From: JAVJQS01 sp040218815
GTDB lineage: Bacteria; Bacteroidota; Bacteroidia; Flavobacteriales_E; Vicingaceae
Length of the DNA: 64,000 bases
Direction of reading: 5' to 3'
NCBI GenBank assembly: GCA_040218815.1
Contig: JAVJQS010000004.1
Span: forward strand, 434,001 to 498,000
The notes under the pieces are model-generated. The model was not told where the DNA came from, made no database searches, and saw only the letters and a list, made by a program, of their open reading frames with translations. The position numbers and the translations under genes are program-made. Shown here in pieces: positions 51,706 through 60,375 of this stretch (its first letter is position 1; each line of letters begins with the position of its first letter).

Positions 51706-51945
51706 ATGAGGAATGATGACCATGATTTAGATTTTATGACTTTCTCGGAGATTAAAGAAGAGTTCCCAAAAGCTTCTGCTAATTGGAATTGGACTGCCAA
51801 AATGTTTTACTACTTATCGCAAGCAGGTTTATTAAAAAGGCGATACAATTACACCATTAAGTCTCATGAATACTCTAAAAAATCTCTTGTTGATGTTCTA
51901 AAAATGGTCAACAACAATCTGAATAATATGAAGATTGACTTATAA
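51706..51945 (+). CDS. Small HTH-like protein of the island
   Basis: 79 residues, ATG start. TFSEIKEEFPKASANWNW followed by AKMFYYLSQAGLLKRRYNYT suggests a helix-turn-helix (EIKEEF ... AKMFYYLSQAGLL) with a beta wing (KSHEYSKKSLV), so a DNA-binding protein is likely. It is the only plus-strand gene of the island in view and is transcribed away from the integrase pair, towards the end of the long operon. A regulator of integration or of the operon is plausible but unproven. Confidence 0.55.
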   Translation: MRNDDHDLDFMTFSEIKEEFPKASANWNWTAKMFYYLSQAGLLKRRYNYTIKSHEYSKKSLVDVLKMVNNNLNNMKIDL

Positions 51946-51951
51946 CATATA

Positions 51952-52284
51952 TCAATTACTTGTTAAACCTGTTAAATCTGTTACAAAGACTGCATCATCT
52001 TCTTTTATCCTTCGATACTTATATTTCACACCATACCATCTTATTAAAATTTTCAACAATAAAAAAGACCATATACCTCTTGCAGCGTATGCTTTCTTAA
52101 TTGCTCTTGAGAATTTAAACTCACTTAATAAATTGACTTCAGATAATAATTCGCTTTGAGCTAAGGCATATCTAATTGACCTTCTATTTCGGGTATAAAG
52201 ATGCCATTGAACCATCTCATTACGAATAATTATGTACTTAATAACAAACGTTTTATTAAGCCAATCTTTCACTTTCTTCCACAT
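51952..52284 (-). CDS. Basic hypothetical protein, end of island operon
   Basis: 110 residues, strongly basic, starting VKDWLNKTFVIKYIIIRNEM after Met-Trp-Lys-Lys. Aromatic and Arg/Lys-rich throughout (WYGVKYKYRRIKEDD). It starts 18 bp after the ATPase gene in the same direction, which supports it against a 74-residue ORF on the opposite strand. Not recognised; could be a nucleic-acid-binding or membrane-peripheral protein. Confidence 0.55.
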   Translation of the reverse strand: MWKKVKDWLNKTFVIKYIIIRNEMVQWHLYTRNRRSIRYALAQSELLSEVNLLSEFKFSRAIKKAYAARGIWSFLLLKILIRWYGVKYKYRRIKEDDAVFVTDLTGLTSN

Positions 52285-52302
52285 TTTTCTCCTCCTTTTT
52301 AT

Positions 52303-53220
52303 TTATGCTGCTTGATGGTATCTCATCTTTTGATGAATCAACTGTATTACAGCAGTTTTTCTATTGTTGTATTTTTGTTTTTCATCCATGGTTGTTTCTT
52401 GCAAGAGCAGTTTTACTTTCTTATTCTCCTCCTGGTCTATGTATCGTTTGGTTGCTCTAACAAAGGCGGCTTTGCTACAACCTTTTATCTTTAGTCTTCG
52501 CATATCCAAATACACGAAGAAGCTTTTTCTTATTTGGAACTGCTTTTCATCAATCTCATTTCTTTCAAAGGCTTCATTTGCTAGGTTGTATTGTTCTTCA
52601 ACGATGAAGGTGGCTATCCTTACTAGTGGGTAATTGGGAATTCTATTTCGGTATCTTGAAATATCATCGACTTGTTTATGAAGTCTAAGCCAAGTCATAT
52701 TTTGCCATTCAGTAGTTGTAATCTTGGCGATGGATTGGTGGCTGATTAAGATGTCTAAATCTGAATGCCTGTTGGCACATAAAACTCCAACTACTTCCTG
52801 ACCTTTAGCACCGACCATGAATTTGTCAATGTCTTCTAAGACAATTAAACCGTTGGTAAACTCAGCTACAATCTTTTCTACGATCTGTCTTTTCTGAGTT
52901 AGGGTCATCATTTTACCCGTTCTTGTTATGGGTCGGATTCTTCTAATTCTTACTTCTTGGAATTCCTTAACGTGATTTGGGTCTATGGTAAGAAATCTCG
53001 TATAATCATCATCATTTACATCAAAAATCAAGACTTTTCGACCTTTCTTTTGAGTTGCTGAACTATCCTGAACGTACTGTTTTATTTCCTGAACGGTACG
53101 ATATGTTTTTCCAACTCCTGTTTCGCCACAAACAACCATCAACATTGGCTGTCTATCCTTGATTCTTTTTGAGCTTGTTGTTTTAGGCTGCTTCATTAAT
53201 TGGTTCTTCCTCTTCTTCAT
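52303..53220 (-). CDS. P-loop ATPase, Zot/FtsK-HerA-like
   Basis: 305 residues. Walker A GETGVGKTYRT (about 31-41), Walker B GLIVLEDIDKF (about 119-129), and a downstream ILISHQSIAKI with the polar sensor (Gln) where FtsK-HerA/A32 enzymes have theirs. The order and spacing fit the Zot-like or A32-type ATPases that pump DNA into capsids or across membranes, but membership is inferred. ATG at 53220 is preceded by AAGAGAG; a second ATG at 53196 exists. It overlaps the acidic-protein gene by 38 bp. The protein ends in Ala-Ala. Confidence 0.75.
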   Translation of the reverse strand: MKKRKNQLMKQPKTTSSKRIKDRQPMLMVVCGETGVGKTYRTVQEIKQYVQDSSATQKKGRKVLIFDVNDDDYTRFLTIDPNHVKEFQEVRIRRIRPITRTGKMMTLTQKRQIVEKIVAEFTNGLIVLEDIDKFMVGAKGQEVVGVLCANRHSDLDILISHQSIAKITTTEWQNMTWLRLHKQVDDISRYRNRIPNYPLVRIATFIVEEQYNLANEAFERNEIDEKQFQIRKSFFVYLDMRRLKIKGCSKAAFVRATKRYIDQEENKKVKLLLQETTMDEKQKYNNRKTAVIQLIHQKMRYHQAA

Positions 53221-54100
53221 CTCTCTTCACTTTTAGTTCACTTTCTTTCATCTCTACCAATTTCTCAAACCTTGCCAATTGTTTTTCAATTCTATCATCA
53301 AGATTTTTAGCAAATGCAGCATTCTCAGCTTTCATTTCCATTACCGCTTGTGCTTTCTTGATTGCTATTGAAATACCTATTGCTGCAAGCTGTTGTTCGG
53401 GGGTTAACTGCTTGGTCTGTTTCTTTAAGACTTCAATTAGCACCGGCTTGAGTAAGGCTCTATCTGAGTCATCTAATTTGATTCTCTTGATGTTCTTCTC
53501 GTTCAAAAGGTCTATATCAGAACCAATCTTTTTAAAGCCCTCCAATTCGCTACGATCAATTAATTCATCGAAGTACAGATGAGATTTTTTCTTTCTAATC
53601 TTGATGAAAAAACCTCCACCTATTTCCAAAATGTTATCGGCTATTCCTAAAAAGCTATCTGCTGCTATGGCAGCATGATGATTTGCATTGTCAATTGGAG
53701 AATTTGAGCTAGGGTGTGTTGTACTTTCTTCTACTGTATCATCTTGCTCTTCTTCGTTGATAACCTGTTCAGGAGCATCTGTTGGTGGAAGTTCTTCCTC
53801 TTCAACTTCTTCTAACATGCCTTCAGGAAGATCTTCTTCAAGCTCTTCTGAGATCATTTGTTGTTTAATACTCTCCTCATTTTTAGCTGCAAAACCATCA
53901 GAAACTTCTCCTTCTTTAACAGGTTCATTCATCGGACTTGTTTCTATCTCTGAAATCTCCTCGTATTCAATACTCTCTCCAAAAGCTTCTTCAATTATGT
54001 TATCTTGGTTTTCTTGCTCTTCAACAGTAGAGTTGCCTGAATTCAAGACGACACCCTCATTGGTGGTTTCTGTCTCCTTTCTCTCTTCCTCTTTTTCCAT
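53183..54100 (-). CDS. Acidic coiled-coil protein of the island
   Basis: 305 residues. The first ~130 residues are low-complexity and very acidic (runs of Glu, with Asn, Ser, Thr). Then an ordered domain AIAADSFLGIADNILEIGGG, FFIKIRKKKSHLYF and KPVLIEVLKKQTKQLTPEQQ follows, and a helical, charged C-terminus (EKLVEMKESELKVKRDEEEE). It ends in Ala-Ala. Not recognised. Located between the DnaA-IV-like and ATPase genes; it overlaps the latter, so it may be the ATPase's partner. Confidence 0.65.
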   Translation of the reverse strand: MEKEEERKETETTNEGVVLNSGNSTVEEQENQDNIIEEAFGESIEYEEISEIETSPMNEPVKEGEVSDGFAAKNEESIKQQMISEELEEDLPEGMLEEVEEEELPPTDAPEQVINEEEQDDTVEESTTHPSSNSPIDNANHHAAIAADSFLGIADNILEIGGGFFIKIRKKKSHLYFDELIDRSELEGFKKIGSDIDLLNEKNIKRIKLDDSDRALLKPVLIEVLKKQTKQLTPEQQLAAIGISIAIKKAQAVMEMKAENAAFAKNLDDRIEKQLARFEKLVEMKESELKVKRDEEEEEPINEAA

Positions 54101-54110
54101 CTCTTCTCTT

Positions 54111-54548
54111 TTAAATTTTAGCTATAAATGCCACTAATTTTTCTTCTAACTCGGTATAGCGAGCATTGAAGTCTTTTTCGAACTTTCCAACTTCTATCAG
54201 TTCAATACATTTATCATGAGCGTAGCGAGCCGCTCTATAAGACAGCAGCAATAAATTGCCTACTCTACGATGCGATAAATGTGTAAATGCTCGTAATAAA
54301 TGAACAACTGCCCAACGCGCTTCTTTTGCCGACTTAATTCGATTCTCTCTGTATTCTTCTAAGGTTATTTCAAAAGTTTTCAAAACTTCCAACTGAAGGA
54401 AATCACTCATTAATCTATTTCGAGCTGCCATGTTCTTGGGCATCTTTTGCCTAGTCAATACTTCCAATAATCCTGAAGCATTTTTTAACCCATATTTCTG
54501 AACAAAGGCTTCTAATCGCTCATTGAATTCTTCTGTGATTGAACTCAT
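54111..54548 (-). CDS. Small protein with DnaA domain IV-like helices
   Basis: 145 residues from ATG 54548, which has a very strong ribosome-binding site (AAGGAGG, 8 nt upstream). A longer frame from 54590 would overlap the preceding gene and is rejected. The C-terminal half, SAKEARWAVVHLLRAFTHLSHRRVGNLLLLSYRAARYAHDKC in outline, follows the pattern of DnaA domain IV: an Arg/Ala helix, 'L(T)xLSxxxIG', then Arg-Ala...His-Asp. No AAA+ module is present. It might bind an origin or repeat on the island. The similarity is by eye and moderate. Confidence 0.6.
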   Translation of the reverse strand: MSSITEEFNERLEAFVQKYGLKNASGLLEVLTRQKMPKNMAARNRLMSDFLQLEVLKTFEITLEEYRENRIKSAKEARWAVVHLLRAFTHLSHRRVGNLLLLSYRAARYAHDKCIELIEVGKFEKDFNARYTELEEKLVAFIAKI

Positions 54549-55069
54549 GGTTGCACCTCCTTGGAATTTGGGTTTACGCCTAAGTACCATTTGGCGGTAG
54601 TGAGTTCTCTTTCTAATCTTAATTCGCCAACTAGTATTTCTTTATTTGAATAATCTACCTCAACACCAATAGATTTTAACTCAGATGACAACAAGTAATT
54701 CCTGCCAAATTTCTCTGCCAAAGCGATGATGGCTTCAATTTGCTTTTGCTCCTTCAAAGCCTCTTGATCAACTTTTTCTTCTTGTTCTTCCTCAATTTGA
54801 TTGTTCTGCAAGCGTTCATCAAAGTGATTCATCAAATAATCTTCAACTATGTCTGCAAACTTTTGAAGTCTCTTATAAATGACAAGCTGATGGGCTTTGG
54901 TGCAGTTCTTCTCTGCATCTTGCAGTTGCTTTGTAATGGTCCGAATCATCGTTTGTATGTAATCCGGCAACTCTTTTATGTTGACTTCATTTGTTGCAAT
55001 GAATTCCTCAAAAACAAATGAATACTTGCTACTTTTTTTATTTTTCTCCTTCTTCATATCTCTCTCCAT
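54545..55069 (-). CDS. Island hypothetical protein with helical, charged middle
   Basis: 174 residues. A Lys-rich start, a helical segment with KELPDYIQTMIRTITKQLQ and an acidic stretch, and a C-terminal part IIALAEKFGRNYLLSSELKS that looks like a separate small domain. Not recognised. Its stop overlaps the next ATG (ATGA), so it is coupled to the DnaA-IV-like gene. Confidence 0.6.
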   Translation of the reverse strand: MERDMKKEKNKKSSKYSFVFEEFIATNEVNIKELPDYIQTMIRTITKQLQDAEKNCTKAHQLVIYKRLQKFADIVEDYLMNHFDERLQNNQIEEEQEEKVDQEALKEQKQIEAIIALAEKFGRNYLLSSELKSIGVEVDYSNKEILVGELRLERELTTAKWYLGVNPNSKEVQP

Positions 55070-55112
55070 TTAGTTCTACTTACTAAGAAGTGTGAACTGT
55101 TAATACTATTTT

Positions 55113-55727
55113 TTAAGCTGCTTTCTTCGATTTTTTATCGTCTACACCGCTTTTTTTATCTCCTACATCTTCTAGCTCTTTTACTACTACCTGAACTTTA
55201 TTCAAGCCATTGATCTTGAATAATTCCGTTGCACATTTCCGAAGAAGTTGTTCAGATTTTTCGATTACTTTTTCATCTTCGCTCGGCATCAGTTTTAAGA
55301 TTCTTGTGAAGGATTCTTTCACTTTGGTTACCCTGCTTTTTTTCTTGGGTGGTTTTATTTCTCCTGATTCCACTTTTCGCTTGCGGTCTTCTTTCAACTT
55401 GATTCTACATTGCTCTAGTTCGTCAATAGCTTTGTCTGTTTTCTTAACTTGTTTCAAGCTCTTCTTTCTCATTTGAGTGAAAGCTTTGGCTGCTTGCTTT
55501 CTAATTTTTGGAGAATTGGGCTTATCCTTTAGTTCCTTTTTTACTAATTCAATGGCATCTTTGCCATTCTGCTCGGCTGATTTTTTCATCATTTCATTCT
55601 CAGGATGCTTCTCGTATAAAGCTTTTACTTTTTTGAAGACTGTGATTGCTTTTTGTGCTAATTCATTCAAGTCTCCTTCTTTGATACCGTGCTTTTTCAG
55701 GTATGCTTCTACATCGTTTTTTAACAT
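55113..55727 (-). CDS. Lys-rich helical protein of the island
   Basis: 204 residues, almost entirely helical and very basic (Lys/Glu rich). Segments AVKFKK-type and KKSLKQVKKTDKAIDELEQC suggest a coiled coil; the end is KKSKKAA. Not recognised as a family. It could be a DNA-binding or structural protein. Lies 25 bp after the helicase gene in the operon. Confidence 0.6.
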   Translation of the reverse strand: MLKNDVEAYLKKHGIKEGDLNELAQKAITVFKKVKALYEKHPENEMMKKSAEQNGKDAIELVKKELKDKPNSPKIRKQAAKAFTQMRKKSLKQVKKTDKAIDELEQCRIKLKEDRKRKVESGEIKPPKKKSRVTKVKESFTRILKLMPSEDEKVIEKSEQLLRKCATELFKINGLNKVQVVVKELEDVGDKKSGVDDKKSKKAA

Positions 55728-55752
55728 ATCACTTCTCTTTTAATTTCAATTA

Positions 55753-58700
55753 CTATGCAGCTTTCTTCGATGCTGCTTTTAACTCTTCCATTTCCAATAG
55801 TAGCTTGTCCATTTCCTCCATGTCTTCAAGTAATTTCTCCATGTTGGCAAGAATATCCTCTGAACTTTTTTCAATTGGAATTACAGGTGTTTCTTCTTCC
55901 TTAGTTCCTTCGTAGACCATCTTTTCACTGAGAATTATATCATTGATAGAGGCAAATTCAGCTACTCTATCAGCGATGGTTTTAGGTTTAGTGCCTTTCT
56001 TTTCTCGCTCGGCAATAATCTCTTTTGTAAGTAGCTGTATCGCTTCTTCATCTGTTTTGGCAGCAAGCACATCGTTTTTAAGCTCAATCTCTTGTTCCAA
56101 TTGAGTGACTACTTCTTCTTTGGTAAAGTTGATGTCTAAGCCTCGTGGTTCTAGCACCCGTTCTGTTGCTTGTTGAATTTGACGGTGTGCTTTTTTAACC
56201 TCTATCAATTTCTCTTTACCGTAGGGAATGTATTTGGTATCGTCATCTTCTAGGTAGTCTTGATAAATCTTAAAAATGGTTTCTAATTTTCGCTCATCTT
56301 GACCCTTTTTAGGTGGTTTATACTCAGCAACCGAAGTTTTTATATTTTCGATGTTCTCCCGAAAAAGTGTTCTTGCAGTTAGAATGGAATCCAATTCATC
56401 TCTTTGATTTTCCAAACCTTTTATTTCATCCAACAAGATTTCTCTTTGCTCAAGCAATACCATCTCTGCAATTTTTCTAGGATTGGAAATCAACCCACGT
56501 TTCAGTTCCGCAGGATTAAAGTCTTCGAGCTTTAAGGTATTCTCTCTATCGCTTCTGTGCCATATCTGATTGATTCTACTTGTTTTCTCTTCAAGCTTTT
56601 GAAAAATAGCGGTATCAACTGAATCTTCCACCAATGGAATCACGATTCTAACATTGGCAAATTTGTTCCCAAATCGCCATATTCTACCTTCCAATTGATG
56701 CAGATCCGTGGGGTTCCAATCTAACCATAGGTTGTACAAGTCCGTAGCCCTGTATTGAAGGTTTATTCCTTCTCTAATCGTTTGGCTTCCAATCAAAACT
56801 TTTACTCTTCCATCAAGAAATTTCTCTTTTACCAACTCTTTCTTTCGAGCCGACATACCACCCTTAATAAAGTCTATTTCTGAATCTTTGAATCCAAGCT
56901 CTTGTATAAGATACTCTTTGATGAGAGGGAAATAGCTGATGCCTGCATTGCTGTAAATGACTTGTCCGCTCATGGGTTCACCCTTGTCTTTAAAGTAATT
57001 CTTCACTGACTTTATGCAACCCATTACATATTGTAGTTTGGGAGAACTTGCCACGAAGTCTTTGTAGGAGGGCATTTTTGAACCGCTATGACAGGAAAAT
57101 AGATACGGGCTGAATGCGATTTGCCTTCCAAGTGTAATCCCTCTTAAGATTCTAGCTCCTTCTTCTTCATCATCCGCAAGATTCTTCTCGTTTAATGCGG
57201 TGGATTCACTCCCGGACTCTTCACTTGCTTCTTCTAAGCCTGTTGGATTACTGCAAAAATCTGTGAACTCAATTTCTCCTGTTATGTAACGTTCCAATTC
57301 TGCCATCAACTGCATTTGGTCGATGCTCGGCTTTAAATTGGTGCTAATCTGCTCTTCAATGGGCAGCGGAATTGTATTGCCATTTTCTCTTTTATGATTG
57401 AGAGGTAATACCCACTTATTAGGTCGTTGAATATTTGCTTCTTCTCCGCTTTTGTAATCAATGAATTGGAAAATCAGCTGTTGTAGTGCAATGAGGTTGT
57501 TAAATCCCATCACGATTTCCTTCCGTTCAGGCTTTAGTTTTGCATTGATGATTAACTCAATTGAGGTTTGTATAAAGTGATTAAAAAACTGCTGCAAATT
57601 GCCTAATGAAAGAGCATTTAAGCGATGATAACCTATCAGCGTTAGCATGGAAAATATCTCTAAAGGACTGTTGGTAAAGGGTGTTGCCGTGAGCAGAACA
57701 ATGTTATTCATCTTGTTCGTTCGCTGTACATAGTTTGCCAACATAAACCCTTTCAAGGCTATGGCTGAAGGCGTACCTGATGAGATCTTGTATTCGGTTT
57801 TGTTTCGGCTTCCTTCAGCATTAATATCTCCCTTCACTTGAGTGAAAAGTTTCTTCATAATGTGAGCTTCGTCCATCAACAAATAGTCAAAACCTAAATC
57901 TTCAATGTTGACTACGCTTTCTGCAACTCCTCTTCCCATTAACTCCTCAATCTTCTCTTGCAATTTGGTCGCTTGTTTTTGCGATTCAAGCCCTTGGTTC
58001 AGAATTCTATAAAAATCTGCCCCTACGTCATTCCAAGTATCTTCATTAAATGAAAGTCGTTTCAGTCCTTCATAAGTCACTACAGAAATGCTATTGGCAG
58101 GTACTTCCTGTACTTTTCCTTCTTCGTCAAGCAATGGATGAATGAATTTTTCGCCCAAATTGTATAAGTCATTGATCGGATATTGTGGCAGAATACCACT
58201 TGCCGTAACTTCGCCCTTCTTATTTACGACTCCTCTCAATTCATTCAGCCAATTTTTATAGGTTTGGTTAGGAACTACAATCAATGGACGGCTGCACATA
58301 CCATTTTCAAGTGCATGAGCAATGGAAAGAATTCCGGTCATGGTTTTACCGACTCCTACATCATAGGCAATACATCCACCTCCGTTAGCAGCTATAAAAC
58401 CTAAACCCTCTCTTTGAGCAGGTCTAATAAATAAGGGCTTGTTTTTAAAGGTGCTGCTACAGTTAAAAGCTACAGGAATTTTAAAATAATTGATGGGAGC
58501 ATAGCCGTTGAACTTGCTATTCCATAGGTATTCTATCTTCTTTTGGTCTTCTACCAAAATCGCTTCCGCTAAAAACTGCTGAAAAAGTTTATCTCCTTCG
58601 ATTTTAGCATTTTGCTTCATTCGCAGTTTTTGAGCTGCATCGTACATTCTATCAGGAGTTCTTCCTTCTAAGTAAAATCTCGTTATAGATCGTTTGTCCG

Positions 58701-60144
58701 ATTTTTCAAAGATTCCTGTGGGCTGTTGTGCCAACCATTTGGCAAAAGCAGTTGTTAGACTCGCTGTTTCATTTCCGTCTCTTGCTGAATAATAGTTGTT
58801 AAACTTCGTACCATCAGCAAGCTCTAAGATTCTATAGCTTCTTGCAAAATCAGAAATAGGCTTAATAACTAAGCGATTGTCTAAGTTGGAATCCGTCAAG
58901 TTCAAAGCTTTCGGCATTGCTTGATTTAAGCCGTTCAATTGCCTTTCATACTGTTCTTTTCCAAACTTTTTAATGATCTCATCTTGTTCTCGAAGTAGCT
59001 CCGTTTTCCTTACATAGATGTTTTCTGCATAGTACAAAACACTTGGAATGTAGTCTCCTTTATGGTAGCACATCACACCGCTCTTCAACCATTTTTCCAA
59101 ATGCTCTTTTTCGGCTGATTGAAAAACGATGTACTTTGACCATCCGTTATTCTCATTTAGAATTACGTTGACTTTGTTGTAGCTATCACTTTGTCTTTTA
59201 TACCATATCCAAGCAGATATTTCTTCCTCTGAAATGTCTGCATTGTAGTTTTGAATGATTTCCTCAAAAGAGGTTAGCTCAAAATCATTGTTGCTTTCTT
59301 TTAGTTTACTCTTGTATCGGGTTTTGCTCTGCTTTAAAGCTTTTTTGATGTTGGCTTCCGCTTTTTGATCCACCACCAAATCATCAATACTTGGTTTGAG
59401 AACTGTTTCTGTTACTTCAATTTCCCCATCATCCGATTGCAATAATTCAAGCTCTTTTTGTTGCTTAATTTCTGAAATGCTTCCTTTGATTTTTGTTACT
59501 TCCTGTCCGTAGGCATTAGAAGCTTGATATGGCTTTCCTAATACAAACTCTTCATTCTCTTGAAAGTAGTTGCCATTGTTTAAGAGGTCGATTTTACTTT
59601 TTTCCTTAGATTTTCGTTCTTCTGCAATCTTCTGAACTGCTTGATATATTGCAGTTAAATCAACTCCTAAAAAACTCTCCATTGGTAAAGAGTTATCGAA
59701 AGTTAAGGAGCTGTTCCTCGAAGATACATGTCGATAAACTATCGCAGGGATGTATTCAACTTTGAGTGTGTTACTTGCGGCTATTTCAGGAAAGCCTGAG
59801 TGTGTAGCATAAACCTGATTTTTATGGATAACACTATCAGGAAAGAAGGTTTTATTCTTTTCAATGAAAATAGGCAACGGAATAGGTTTGCCCTCCGAAA
59901 TTGCCTCTATGCGACTACGAATAGCTGATAAATATTGAGGTGGACTGTTCTCAACACTCATTGAACTTGCTGCTGTTTCGGCAAGTTTTACCATTTCTAA
60001 AGAGGCAACTTTTGCAGTATCAACTTGCTCGTCTAAGCGATAAGCAGTCAAAAATTCTTCCAAGGTGTTATACTTCAAAATTTCCTTTATCCACAGTTCT
60101 CTATGTTCTCCTTCCAACTGTTCTATTCTAATTACTTTCTTCAT
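55753..60144 (-). CDS. SNF2/DEAD-type helicase, DarB-like antirestriction or methylase partner
   Basis: 1463 residues. After ~590 residues of unknown sequence come superfamily 2 motifs: Walker A AYDVGVGKTMT (about 596), DEAH-type YLLMDEAHIMK (about 755), LLTATPF (about 820), GSQTIREGINLQ and QLEGRIWRFG (about 1150). The C-terminal ~300 residues are helical. The methyltransferase gene lies just upstream, separated by one small gene. In phage P1 DarB and related large proteins the same methyltransferase and helicase are fused in one chain; here they are separate. The protein ends in SKKAA. Likely acts on the element's own DNA, for protection or transfer. Confidence 0.82.
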   Translation of the reverse strand: MKKVIRIEQLEGEHRELWIKEILKYNTLEEFLTAYRLDEQVDTAKVASLEMVKLAETAASSMSVENSPPQYLSAIRSRIEAISEGKPIPLPIFIEKNKTFFPDSVIHKNQVYATHSGFPEIAASNTLKVEYIPAIVYRHVSSRNSSLTFDNSLPMESFLGVDLTAIYQAVQKIAEERKSKEKSKIDLLNNGNYFQENEEFVLGKPYQASNAYGQEVTKIKGSISEIKQQKELELLQSDDGEIEVTETVLKPSIDDLVVDQKAEANIKKALKQSKTRYKSKLKESNNDFELTSFEEIIQNYNADISEEEISAWIWYKRQSDSYNKVNVILNENNGWSKYIVFQSAEKEHLEKWLKSGVMCYHKGDYIPSVLYYAENIYVRKTELLREQDEIIKKFGKEQYERQLNGLNQAMPKALNLTDSNLDNRLVIKPISDFARSYRILELADGTKFNNYYSARDGNETASLTTAFAKWLAQQPTGIFEKSDKRSITRFYLEGRTPDRMYDAAQKLRMKQNAKIEGDKLFQQFLAEAILVEDQKKIEYLWNSKFNGYAPINYFKIPVAFNCSSTFKNKPLFIRPAQREGLGFIAANGGGCIAYDVGVGKTMTGILSIAHALENGMCSRPLIVVPNQTYKNWLNELRGVVNKKGEVTASGILPQYPINDLYNLGEKFIHPLLDEEGKVQEVPANSISVVTYEGLKRLSFNEDTWNDVGADFYRILNQGLESQKQATKLQEKIEELMGRGVAESVVNIEDLGFDYLLMDEAHIMKKLFTQVKGDINAEGSRNKTEYKISSGTPSAIALKGFMLANYVQRTNKMNNIVLLTATPFTNSPLEIFSMLTLIGYHRLNALSLGNLQQFFNHFIQTSIELIINAKLKPERKEIVMGFNNLIALQQLIFQFIDYKSGEEANIQRPNKWVLPLNHKRENGNTIPLPIEEQISTNLKPSIDQMQLMAELERYITGEIEFTDFCSNPTGLEEASEESGSESTALNEKNLADDEEEGARILRGITLGRQIAFSPYLFSCHSGSKMPSYKDFVASSPKLQYVMGCIKSVKNYFKDKGEPMSGQVIYSNAGISYFPLIKEYLIQELGFKDSEIDFIKGGMSARKKELVKEKFLDGRVKVLIGSQTIREGINLQYRATDLYNLWLDWNPTDLHQLEGRIWRFGNKFANVRIVIPLVEDSVDTAIFQKLEEKTSRINQIWHRSDRENTLKLEDFNPAELKRGLISNPRKIAEMVLLEQREILLDEIKGLENQRDELDSILTARTLFRENIENIKTSVAEYKPPKKGQDERKLETIFKIYQDYLEDDDTKYIPYGKEKLIEVKKAHRQIQQATERVLEPRGLDINFTKEEVVTQLEQEIELKNDVLAAKTDEEAIQLLTKEIIAEREKKGTKPKTIADRVAEFASINDIILSEKMVYEGTKEEETPVIPIEKSSEDILANMEKLLEDMEEMDKLLLEMEELKAASKKAA

Positions 60145-60149
60145 CCTTC

Positions 60150-60371
60150 TTATTTTAGTTGGTGTCCTAATTCCTGTTCAATGTGAGCCAAAGCAGAACC
60201 GATGGGCATACCTTCTTTAGCCACCATTCTGATTACCATTTCTTCAATTTTTTCATAGCCTTTTTCAGTTGCTCTTAGTTCACACAGTTTTCCCCATACT
60301 AATGGGTCACATTCGCCAATCTCTTCTTTGATGGCTTTTTTTAGTTCGTTTATCAATGCTGTTTTACTCAT
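60150..60371 (-). CDS. Small hypothetical protein between methyltransferase and helicase
   Basis: 73 residues, ATG start 4 bp after the methyltransferase stop, ending 5 bp before the helicase start. Helical, mildly acidic (LKKAIKEEIGECDPLVWGKL, MVIRMVAKEGMPIGSAL). Tight spacing on both sides argues for a real, coexpressed gene. Not recognised; a linker between the two enzymes is conceivable. Confidence 0.6.
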   Translation of the reverse strand: MSKTALINELKKAIKEEIGECDPLVWGKLCELRATEKGYEKIEEMVIRMVAKEGMPIGSALAHIEQELGHQLK

Positions 60372-60375
60372 CTTT

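Noticed and set aside
51935..52159. 74-residue plus-strand ORF
   Set aside because: Antisense to the 110-residue basic protein that follows the ATPase gene in operon spacing; no own ribosome-binding site or family resemblance.
53688..54137. 149-residue plus-strand Ser-rich ORF
   Set aside because: Low-complexity mirror of the acidic Glu-rich coding region on the minus strand.
54111..54590. Longer start for the DnaA-IV-like protein
   Set aside because: The ATG at 54548 has a perfect AAGGAGG site and ATGA overlap with the previous gene; the longer frame has neither.
55210..55743. Two 88-residue plus-strand hydrophobic ORFs
   Set aside because: Phe/Leu/Ser-rich mirrors of Lys/Glu codons of the Lys-rich minus-strand protein.
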